A stretch of DNA of 64,000 nt from assembly GCF_014654205.1 (NCBI RefSeq), contig NZ_BNAW01000002.1, positions 248,001 to 312,000 on the forward strand, read 5' to 3'. The notes under the pieces were generated by a model. That model was not told the DNA's origin. It saw only the letters and a list, made by a program, of their open reading frames with translations, and made no database searches. The DNA is from Amycolatopsis bullii. Lineage in GTDB: Bacteria > Actinomycetota > Actinomycetes > Mycobacteriales > Pseudonocardiaceae. The position numbers were made by a program, and so were the translations under genes. Positions 29,619 to 36,772 of this stretch are shown here, one piece after another. The first letter of the stretch is position 1. Each line of letters begins with the position of its first letter.

Positions 29619-30515
29619 ATGGCGGACCTCGACCTGCGGCTGGTGCGGTACTTCACGGCGGTGGCCGAGCACCGGCACTTCGGGCGCGCGGCGGCCTCGC
29701 TGCACACCACGCAGCCGTCGCTGAGCCGGCAGATCCGCCGCCTCGAAGGCCAGCTCGGCGCGCGCCTGCTGGACCGCACACCGCAGGGCACGCGGCTGAC
29801 CGAAGCGGGCGAAGTGTTCCTGCCCCGCGCCCGGGCGCTGCTGCGCTCGGCCGAGCAGGCGGCGGCGAGCACCCGGGCGGCGGCCGCGCCGAGCCGCGTC
29901 ACGATCGGCTACCGCACCAACCTGTTCGTCACGCCGGCCGTGCGCGAGCTGCGCCGCCGCCACCCGGAGGCCGAGGTGCTGACCCAGCACCTGGGCTGGA
30001 CCGAAACCCGCGCGGCGCTGCTGGAGCACCGGGTGGACGTCGCGGTGACGCGGTTGCCGCTGCGGGCCGACGGGCTGCGCGTCACGGTGCTCTACGACGA
30101 GGAGCGGGTGCTGCTGGTCTCCGCCGACCACCGGCTGGCCGGCCGGAAGTCGGTCACGCTGGCCGACTTCGCGGACGAGCCGCTCCCCCGCGTCGACGAC
30201 CCGGACTGGAACACGTTCTGGCGCCTCGACCCGCGGCCCGACGGCAGCCGCGCCCCGGACGGCCCGCTGGTCCGGGAGTTCGAGGAGAAGTTCGAGCTGA
30301 TCGCCGCGGGCCAGCTCGCGGCGATCGTCCCGGCCGGCGTCCGGTTCAGCCGGCTCCGGCACGACGTGACGATCGTGCCGGTGGACGGCATCGAGCCGTG
30401 CCAGGTGGCCCTGGCCACCCGCGCGGCCGACGACAACGACCTCCTGACGTCGGCCTGCAAGACCCTGGAAGCCCACTTGACCAGCCCGGAAGCCGCCGGC
30501 CTCACGGCGCGCTAA
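29619..30515 (+). CDS. LysR family transcriptional regulator (divergent from SDR gene)
   Basis: 298 residues. The N-terminal helix-turn-helix (LRLVRYFTAVAEHRHFGRAAASLHTTQPSLSRQIRRLEGQLG) is followed by the effector-binding domain (SRVTIGYRTNLFVTPAVREL...). The divergent layout with the SDR gene is typical of a LysR regulator acting on its neighbour. The spacer holds ATCGGCCGAT at 29575-29584, a candidate half of a T-N11-A type site. The ligand is unknown. Ends with a 4-base overlap with the convergent LysR gene. Confidence 0.9.
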   Translation: MADLDLRLVRYFTAVAEHRHFGRAAASLHTTQPSLSRQIRRLEGQLGARLLDRTPQGTRLTEAGEVFLPRARALLRSAEQAAASTRAAAAPSRVTIGYRTNLFVTPAVRELRRRHPEAEVLTQHLGWTETRAALLEHRVDVAVTRLPLRADGLRVTVLYDEERVLLVSADHRLAGRKSVTLADFADEPLPRVDDPDWNTFWRLDPRPDGSRAPDGPLVREFEEKFELIAAGQLAAIVPAGVRFSRLRHDVTIVPVDGIEPCQVALATRAADDNDLLTSACKTLEAHLTSPEAAGLTAR

Positions 30516-31411
30516 GCACCGGACTTCACCGCCAGCGTCAGCAGCTCCGCCGCCGGGCCGGTCAGGCGCCGGCCCGCCGGCCACACCGCGCGCAGCACCC
30601 GGCCCAGCTCCATGCCCGCCACCGGCACCGGCACCAGCCGTCGGCCGGCCACTTCGCGCACCACGTCGAGGTCGCTGATCACCGCCGGCCCGGCGCCCGC
30701 GATCACCGCGTTGCGCACGGCCGACGCCGAACCCAGCTCCAGCAACGGCTTCACCGAGCCCGTCCCCGCCCGGCGCAACGCCGCTTCGACCGTCTCGCGG
30801 GTTCCCGAGCCCGGCTCGCGCACCACCAACGGCGTCGCGGCCAGCTCCTCGGCCCCCAGCGGACGACGACGGCGAGCCCAGGCGTGCCCGGCCGGGACGA
30901 CCACGACGAGCCGGTCCGCCGCGACGCGCCGCGTGGCCAGGCCCGGCCACGGTCCCGGCGACTCGACGAAACCGAGGTCCACCCGCCCGCACGCGACCAG
31001 CTCGGCGACCTGCTCGGAGTTCACCACCTCGAGCCCGACGTAGGTGTCCGGCCCGGCCCGCTTGACCTCGCCGATCCAGGCGGGCACGAAGTGCTCGGCG
31101 AGCGTCATGCTCGCCGCCACCCGCAGCTGCGCGCCGCGCTGGGTGCGCAGGGCCTCGGCGCCGGTGCGCAGTCCGTCCACTTCGGTCAGGACCCGGTGGG
31201 CCCAGCCCGCGATCACCCGGCCGTCCGGGGTCAGCGCCGAGCCGCGCCGGGTCCGGTCCACCAGGGACAGTCCCAGCTGTCGTTCCAAAGTGGACAGGCG
31301 TTTGCTCGCCGACGGCTGGGCGATGCCGAGCGCGCCTGCCGCCTGCCCGATGCTGCCGAGGTCGTCGACGAGCACCAGCAGGCGCAGCGAGTCCAGATCC
31401 GGTCCGGTCAT
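30512..31411 (-). CDS. LysR family regulator of the YeiE/CysB-like type, divergent from YeiH
   Basis: 299 residues: helix-turn-helix LGSIGQAAGALGIAQPSASKRLSTLERQLGLSLVDR at about 18-53, then a periplasmic-binding-like effector domain with LVVREPGSGTRETVEAAL near 185. It faces a YeiH-family permease gene, 70 bases away. The same pairing, LysR yeiE beside yeiH, occurs in many bacteria, so control of the permease by sulfite or a related ligand is likely (family-based inference). Confidence 0.88.
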   Translation of the reverse strand: MTGPDLDSLRLLVLVDDLGSIGQAAGALGIAQPSASKRLSTLERQLGLSLVDRTRRGSALTPDGRVIAGWAHRVLTEVDGLRTGAEALRTQRGAQLRVAASMTLAEHFVPAWIGEVKRAGPDTYVGLEVVNSEQVAELVACGRVDLGFVESPGPWPGLATRRVAADRLVVVVPAGHAWARRRRPLGAEELAATPLVVREPGSGTRETVEAALRRAGTGSVKPLLELGSASAVRNAVIAGAGPAVISDLDVVREVAGRRLVPVPVAGMELGRVLRAVWPAGRRLTGPAAELLTLAVKSGA

Positions 31412-31481
31412 AGCTTCAGTCTATGACCTCGGCAAGAGCCGCCGGCTACCGCGCACGCCCGGCACCGGCGACGCTGGAAGC

Positions 31482-32450
31482 ATGGCACTGACGACGGCGA
31501 AAACTTCCGGCCTGGCGATCACCGGGCTCGGCGTCGCCGCGGCGTACGCGTTCAGCTCGGTGTGGCCGGTGGCCGGCGCCCTCACCGTCGCGGTCGTGCT
31601 CGGCGTCGCTCTGGGCAGCACCCCGGTGCTCACCGACGAGCACCGCCGGGCGGTCGCCCGGCTCACGAAACGCCTGCTGCGCGCGGGCGTCGTCCTGCTC
31701 GGGCTCCAGCTCGCCGTCCCCACGGTGCTCGCGCTCGGCCCCGGCACGCTGGCCGCGGTCGTGCTGACGGTCGCCGTCACCTTCCTCGGCACGCTCGGCC
31801 TCGCCCGGCTGGTCCGGGTGCCGCGCGGGCTCGCCCTGCTGGTCGCCACCGGCTTCTCGATCTGCGGCGCGTCGGCCATCGCCGCGGTGGAAGGCGTGAT
31901 CGAACGGGACGACGAAGACGTCGCCACCGCCGTCGCGCTCGTCACCTGCTACGGCAGCTTCGCCTTGGCCGCTCTCCCCCTGCTGGCCCACGCGCTCGGC
32001 CTCGACGCCGTCCGGACCGGCAGCTGGGCCGGGATCTCGGTGCACGAGGTCGCCCAGGTCGTCGCGGCGGCCGGACCGGCGGGTGCCGCCGCGGTCGGGA
32101 TCGCCGTCGTGGTGAAGCTGAGCCGCGTCGTCCTGCTCGCGCCGGTGGTCGCGCTCGTCGGCGCCGCCGAACGCGGCCGCCGGGCCGGGAACGCTCCGCT
32201 GGTGCCCCTGTTCGTCCTCGGCTTCCTCGCGATGGTGGCGGTCCGGAGCACCGGCCTGGTTCCGGCGTTCGTGCTCGACGTCGCGAAGACCGCGTCGACG
32301 CTCCTGCTCGCGGGCGCGCTGTTCGGCCTCGGCTGCGCCGTCCGGCTCGGCGCGTTGCTGCGCGGCGGCGGCCGGGCCCTGCTCCTGGGTCTCCTGTCCA
32401 CGCTTCTCGTGCTGGCGACCGGGTTCGGGACGCTGGCCGCGTTCACCTGA
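31482..32450 (+). CDS. YeiH family putative sulfate/sulfite exporter
   Basis: 322 residues from ATG 31482, about ten hydrophobic spans. Family landmarks of Cons_hypoth698 (UPF0324) are present: RLTKRLLRAGVVLLGLQL, LLVATGFSICGASAIAAVEGVI and SWAGISVHEVAQVVAAA, with a conserved His/Glu pair. The family is called putative sulfate exporter on limited evidence. Divergent from the LysR gene 30512-31411. Confidence 0.88.
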   Translation: MALTTAKTSGLAITGLGVAAAYAFSSVWPVAGALTVAVVLGVALGSTPVLTDEHRRAVARLTKRLLRAGVVLLGLQLAVPTVLALGPGTLAAVVLTVAVTFLGTLGLARLVRVPRGLALLVATGFSICGASAIAAVEGVIERDDEDVATAVALVTCYGSFALAALPLLAHALGLDAVRTGSWAGISVHEVAQVVAAAGPAGAAAVGIAVVVKLSRVVLLAPVVALVGAAERGRRAGNAPLVPLFVLGFLAMVAVRSTGLVPAFVLDVAKTASTLLLAGALFGLGCAVRLGALLRGGGRALLLGLLSTLLVLATGFGTLAAFT

Positions 32451-32468
32451 TATTTCCCTCTCGGACAG

Positions 32469-32509
32469 GTATAGTTCGTTATACGCGAGGTTGTACGGCT
32501 CTTGTACGG
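32469..32509. promoter_or_regulatory. sialidase promoter region with inverted and direct repeats
   Basis: GTATA at 32469-32473 is mirrored by TATAC at 32480-32484, and TTGTACGG occurs twice at 32491-32498 and 32502-32509, exactly 11 bases apart, one helical turn. The block lies 55-95 bases before the sialidase GTG and is much AT-richer than the genome. Likely promoter/operator; GGTATA resembles the half-site of the sialic-acid regulator NanR of E. coli, but no such regulator is nearby. Confidence 0.45.
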
Positions 32510-32563
32510 ATCGTGTCGACGCTGCTGCCGAGACGAAGACCGAATCCGCAGGGAGCTCGAACC

Positions 32564-34057
32564 GTGAAGATCACCCGACTCGCCCAAGGGCTGCTCGCCG
32601 GGCTGCTGGGGTGCGCCGCCGTGGCCGTCCCGGCCGCCTTCGGCGCCGCCACCGCCCAGGCCGACGTGTCCAGCACGCTGGTGTTCACCAAAAACACCGA
32701 AGGCCACGACTGCTACCGCATTCCCACCATCGTCAAAGCGAACAACGGCGATCTGCTCGCCTTCGCCGAAGGCCGCAACGGCGGCGCCAGTTTCTGCAAC
32801 GACCTGGGCAAGATCGACCTCGTGATGAAGCGCTCGACCGACGGCGGCAAGACGTGGGGCGCGCTGAGCACCGTCATCACCGCGTTCGGTGACGTGAAGG
32901 GCAACCCCGCACCGATCGTCATCCCGGGCAGCAACCGGATCGTGCTGCTCTCGACGATGCAGTGCTTCACCAATCCCGACTGCGGCCGGATCCCGCGCGT
33001 GTCCATCAGCGAGGACAACGGGAAGACGTGGGGCGCGCCGAAGACGCTGACCACGGAGCTCGGCTTCCCGGCCGCGCCGGGCTGGCTGGCCACCGGGCCG
33101 TCCCACGGGATCGTGCTGACGCGCGGCGCCCACGCGGGCCGGCTCGTCGCCGGGATGAGCTACTCGAACGTCGGCGCGCTGGTCTACAGCGACGACAAGG
33201 GCAGCACGTGGCACCTCGGCGCCACCGACAAGCCGACGACGAGTGCGATGAACCCGCAGGAGATCAGCGTCACGGAGCTGCAGGACGGCCGGATCTACGC
33301 GGCCGCGCGCAATCAGGCGAACGACGGCGACAAGTGCCTCGAGGACGGCACGCGCAACCGCGCCTTCGCGATCAGTTCGGACGGCGGGGTGTCCTTCAGC
33401 TCGAAGTTCGCCTTCGCCACCGACCTCGTCGCGCCGACCGTCGAGGGTTCGACCGCGCGGATGAGCGCGACCGACACCGGCGGCAAGTACAACCGGATCG
33501 TCTTCGCGGCCCCGTCGGTCTGCGACCGCCGCAAGGAGCTGCGGATCCACTCGTCCTTCGACGAAGGGGCCAACTGGACCGGCACGGCCGGCAGCTTGCT
33601 CGTGTGGGGCCAGGACGCGGCGTACTCCGACATGGTCCAGCTGTCGCAGTCGTCGGTCGGCGTGCTGTTCGAGGCGGGCCCGGAGTTCCACGCGAACGAC
33701 ACGATCCGCTTCGCCGCGGTCAGTGAAACCGCGCTCGGCGCCCCGGCGTGCGGCGGCGGCTACGGCGTCATCGACTCGGCGCCGCTGGGCACCGGCGGTG
33801 CGGCCGGCACGGTGTACCTGTCGTACAACGCCTCCAACGGCCAGAACTGCGTCAGCACCATGAAGAACGCCTCCGCCGGGACGGCCACCGCGACCTCGGC
33901 CTACCTGGAGGTCAAGGGCGCGGCGCGGCAGACCGACTCGGGTGCGTTCTCCTGGTTCGCCGGCCCGGTCAAGGCCGCGGCGGCGGACAAGTGCGTGAAG
34001 TGGGGCGGCTCGGCCGGCGGCCAGGCCTACGACAGCGAGTTCGAGCACTGCGGCTGA
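32564..34057 (+). CDS. secreted sialidase (exo-alpha-sialidase, GH33-like)
   Basis: 497 residues from GTG 32564. Signal peptide (LAQGLLAGLLGCAAVAVPAAFG... ending AQA near 32). The catalytic beta-propeller opens with the YRIP motif at 51-54, which holds the first Arg of the substrate triad, Arg52. FAEGRNGG follows near 67-74. Asp-box repeats are visible as STDGGKTW (91-98), SEDNGKTWG (149-157), SDDKGSTWH and SSDGGVSF. It should cleave terminal sialic acids outside the cell. No sialic acid catabolic genes (nanA, nagA, nagB) are adjacent, so use of host or environmental glycans is unproven. The last about 40 residues extend past the propeller. Followed by a hairpin. Confidence 0.9.
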   Translation: MKITRLAQGLLAGLLGCAAVAVPAAFGAATAQADVSSTLVFTKNTEGHDCYRIPTIVKANNGDLLAFAEGRNGGASFCNDLGKIDLVMKRSTDGGKTWGALSTVITAFGDVKGNPAPIVIPGSNRIVLLSTMQCFTNPDCGRIPRVSISEDNGKTWGAPKTLTTELGFPAAPGWLATGPSHGIVLTRGAHAGRLVAGMSYSNVGALVYSDDKGSTWHLGATDKPTTSAMNPQEISVTELQDGRIYAAARNQANDGDKCLEDGTRNRAFAISSDGGVSFSSKFAFATDLVAPTVEGSTARMSATDTGGKYNRIVFAAPSVCDRRKELRIHSSFDEGANWTGTAGSLLVWGQDAAYSDMVQLSQSSVGVLFEAGPEFHANDTIRFAAVSETALGAPACGGGYGVIDSAPLGTGGAAGTVYLSYNASNGQNCVSTMKNASAGTATATSAYLEVKGAARQTDSGAFSWFAGPVKAAAADKCVKWGGSAGGQAYDSEFEHCG

Positions 34058-34064
34058 ACCGCGA

Positions 34065-34099
34065 AGGGTGGGACCCGCCCCCGCGCCGGGTCCCACCCT
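34065..34099. terminator. bidirectional hairpin terminator between convergent genes
   Basis: A perfect 13-bp stem (34065-34077 with 34087-34099) and a 9-base loop lie between the stops of the sialidase (34057) and the leftward MmpS-like gene (34127). AGGGTGGGACCCG forms the left arm. Position and symmetry suit termination in both directions. Confidence 0.7.
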
Positions 34100-34126
34100 C
34101 CCCCGCCCCTTCGCCGGGGTGGCGGC

Positions 34127-34735
34127 TCAGAAGCCGGTGCAGCCGGCGACGGCCCCGGCGCCGGCCGCCGTCGCCGTCTTGGCCTCCTTGCCGTCGACGA
34201 CGACCGTGCAGGTGACCGAGCCGCCGTCCGGCCCGGCGGTCGCGGTGAACTGGGCCCCGGCGAGAAACCCGGTGGCCTCGACGGTCTTGGTCCACGGCAC
34301 GGCGGCGCCCGCCTCGGTGTTGATCAGGATCGTGTTGCGGTCGAAGGTGCTGTAGTCGATGTCGACGGCCTTCGCGTCCCCGCTCACCTGGTAGACGATG
34401 GTGTGGTGCGCGGTGGCCTGGTCGTTGACGTCGCTGATCGCCTTGCCGATCACCACCGCCCACAGGATGCTGACGACCAGCGCGAGCAGCGACACGACGA
34501 CGCCGGCGATCGAAAGTCCCTTGTTGGTCGCCTTCCCGGACCGCACTCTGGCCACGCCGACCGCCGACAGGATCAGGCCGAGCACGGCGAGCGGCCACGC
34601 GACCACGCCGACGAGCGGGATCGGCGAGAACACCAGCCCGATCAGGCCGAGGACGAAGCCGGCCGTGCCCAGGCCGTTGCGCGGCGGCGCGGACGGCGGG
34701 GCCGCGTGCTGCTGGATCGGGGTGTAGTCGGTCAT
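34127..34735 (-). CDS. DUF4190-type membrane protein with MmpS-like C-terminal domain
   Basis: 202 residues from ATG 34735. A Pro-rich start is followed by two or three membrane spans containing the DUF4190 signature (AGFVLGLIGLVFSPIPLVGVVAWPLAVLGLILS, then GLSIAGVVVSLLALVVSIL). The external domain (about 110-202) reads VYQVSGDAKAVDIDYSTF, VPWTKTVEATG and SVTCTVVVDGKEAKTA, matching the beta-sandwich of mycobacterial MmpS proteins, partners of MmpL lipid exporters. No MmpL gene is nearby. The longer upstream frame overlaps the histidine kinase and is rejected. Confidence 0.82.
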   Translation of the reverse strand: MTDYTPIQQHAAPPSAPPRNGLGTAGFVLGLIGLVFSPIPLVGVVAWPLAVLGLILSAVGVARVRSGKATNKGLSIAGVVVSLLALVVSILWAVVIGKAISDVNDQATAHHTIVYQVSGDAKAVDIDYSTFDRNTILINTEAGAAVPWTKTVEATGFLAGAQFTATAGPDGGSVTCTVVVDGKEAKTATAAGAGAVAGCTGF

Positions 34736-34903
34736 CGGGGTTTCCTTTCGCCTCTGCTTGACCGCTGAAGGAAACCAGCGGCGTGGCGCCGTCCGCGTCG
34801 TCCGCAGGCCTCGAGGTGGTACGACGAAAGTCGTCACCCGCCGGGCGGTGGACGAGCGGAACGGCTGATGGGATCGCGCGGGCCACCTCGTACGCTGACC
34901 CCC

Positions 34904-36103
34904 ATGGGACGGTCCGTGCTGGGCGTGGTGTGCACCGTGCTGGCCGTCGCCGCGAGCCTGGTGACCGGCATCGTGAACGTGGTGCTGGAGATCAGCCTGC
35001 CCGGCACCGACGAACTGCACGTGACGGTGGCGGCGGTGCTCGGCTGGCTGCTCGGGATCGGCGCGTCGATCCTGCTGGTCTGGCGGTGGCGGTGGCCCCT
35101 GGTGGTGACGGGCGTCGCGGTGGCGCCGCCGTTGCTGCTGGTGGCCGACTCGCTGGCCGCGTTGATCGCCCTCGCCGCGCTCGCGACCCGCTTCACCGGC
35201 TGGTGGCGCTGGAGCGCGGCGGCGCTCGTGTTCGCCGCGACCGGGCTCGCGGTGTGGCGCGACGCGGGCCGGCCCCAGGAATCGTCGCTGGCCGAGGCGT
35301 GGATCTCGACCGAGACGATCGGCGCCAAGCTGATCGGCGTCGCGATCACCGCGGCGATCTACACGGCGGTCCCGCTCACGGTGGGGATCGTCCGCTACAA
35401 CCTCACGGAGAAGCGCCGCCTGGCCGCCGAAGAGGCGGCCCTGCGCGACCAGGTCGCGCGCCGGGAGGAGCAGGCGCGGATCGCGCGGGAGATGCACGAC
35501 GTCCTCGGGCACCGGCTGTCGCTGCTTTCGCTGCAGGCGGGCGCGTTGGAGGTCACCGCGGCCACGACCCCGGACGCGGCGGAGGCGGCCAAGACGGTGC
35601 GGACGACGGCCCGGCAGTCGCTCGACGACCTGCGTCAGGTGATCGGCGTGCTGCGTGGCGCGGGTTTCGCCGACCGGGCGCCCGGCGGCCCCGCGGAGCC
35701 GCCCCAGCCGACGCTGGCCGACATCCCCGACCTGATCGCCGGCGCCCGGCAGGCCGGGCTGGCGGTCAACGTGACGATCCTGCTCGACCAGGCGTCGTCG
35801 GCCCCGGCCCCGCTCGGCACGGCGGCGTACCGGATCCTCCAGGAAGCACTGACCAACGTGCTGCGGCACGCCCCGGGGGCGCCGGCGGAGCTGCTGGTCC
35901 GCGGCGGTCCGGGCGCGGGGCTGTCGCTGGAGGTCTTCAACGCGCTGCCGCCGCACCCGGTGCCGTCACCGGGATCGGGCACCGGGCTCACCGGCGTCAA
36001 CGAGCGGGTCTCCCTCCTCGGCGGCTCGTTGTCGGCTGGCCCGGTCGACGAGCGGACGTTCGCGCTGCGGGCCTGGCTGCCGTGGGTGGCACCGGCGCCC
36101 TAG
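34904..36103 (+). CDS. two-component sensor histidine kinase, HisKA_3 (NarL-type partner)
   Basis: About 399 residues taking ATG 34904 as start; an upstream ATG at 34868 is also possible. Four to five membrane spans (residues 1-170) without a sizeable external loop suggest sensing within or at the membrane. The dimerisation/phosphoacceptor helix has His198 in IAREMHDVLGHRLSLLSLQ. The ATPase domain has LQEALTNVLRHAPG (N box) and GSGTGLTGVNERVSLLGG (G box). Expected to phosphorylate the response regulator encoded 10 bases downstream, which in turn is coupled to an NTPase gene. Confidence 0.92.
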   Translation: MGRSVLGVVCTVLAVAASLVTGIVNVVLEISLPGTDELHVTVAAVLGWLLGIGASILLVWRWRWPLVVTGVAVAPPLLLVADSLAALIALAALATRFTGWWRWSAAALVFAATGLAVWRDAGRPQESSLAEAWISTETIGAKLIGVAITAAIYTAVPLTVGIVRYNLTEKRRLAAEEAALRDQVARREEQARIAREMHDVLGHRLSLLSLQAGALEVTAATTPDAAEAAKTVRTTARQSLDDLRQVIGVLRGAGFADRAPGGPAEPPQPTLADIPDLIAGARQAGLAVNVTILLDQASSAPAPLGTAAYRILQEALTNVLRHAPGAPAELLVRGGPGAGLSLEVFNALPPHPVPSPGSGTGLTGVNERVSLLGGSLSAGPVDERTFALRAWLPWVAPAP

Positions 36104-36112
36104 CATGGGCGG

Positions 36113-36772
36113 GTGAGCGTGCGCGTACTGCTCGTCGACGACGACCCGCTGGTCCGCACCGGACTGTCCATGATCCTGGGCAGCACCCCGGACCTCCAGG
36201 TGGTCGCGGAGGCAGGCGACGGCGACGAAGCGGTCCAGCAGGTCGCCCGGCACGCACCCGACGTGGTGATCATGGACATCCGCATGCGCCGCATGAACGG
36301 CCTGGTCGCGACGGCGGCGGTGCTGGCCCAGCCCAGGCCGCCGAAGGTGTTGATCCTGACGACGTTCGACCTCGACGAGTACGTGTTCGAGGCATTGGCG
36401 GCGGGAGCCAGCGGGTTCCTGCTGAAGGAGGGGTCGCCGCAGGAGATCATCGAGGGCGTCCGCGTGGTGGCGAACGGCGACGCGATGTTGTCGCCCCGGA
36501 TGACGAAGCAGCTGATCGGCGAGTTCGTGGCCACGAGGGCCGACCCGCGGCGGTCGCGGGCCCAGGCGAAACTGGAGCTGCTGAGTTCACGGGAACGCGA
36601 GATCGTGACGGCGGTGGCGCAGGGGAAGCCGAACGCGCAGATCGCGGCCGAGCTGTTTCTCAGCGAGGCGACGGTGAAGACGCACATCACGCGGACGTTC
36701 GCGAAGCTGGACGTGTCGAACCGGGTGCAGTTGACGATCTTCGCTTATGAAGCGGCGCTCGTGACGCCGTGA
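36113..36772 (+). CDS. NarL/FixJ family response regulator
   Basis: 219 residues from GTG 36113. The receiver domain has the acidic cluster DDD at 9-11, phosphoacceptor Asp55 in VVIMDIRM, and Thr/Lys in LTTFD and FLLKEGS. The LuxR-type helix-turn-helix is at the C-terminus (LSSREREIVTAVAQGKPNAQIAAELFLSEATVKTHITRTFAKL). Ten bases after the kinase. The stop overlaps the GTG of the next gene by four bases (GTGA), so the NTPase is part of the same operon. Confidence 0.93.
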   Translation: MSVRVLLVDDDPLVRTGLSMILGSTPDLQVVAEAGDGDEAVQQVARHAPDVVIMDIRMRRMNGLVATAAVLAQPRPPKVLILTTFDLDEYVFEALAAGASGFLLKEGSPQEIIEGVRVVANGDAMLSPRMTKQLIGEFVATRADPRRSRAQAKLELLSSREREIVTAVAQGKPNAQIAAELFLSEATVKTHITRTFAKLDVSNRVQLTIFAYEAALVTP

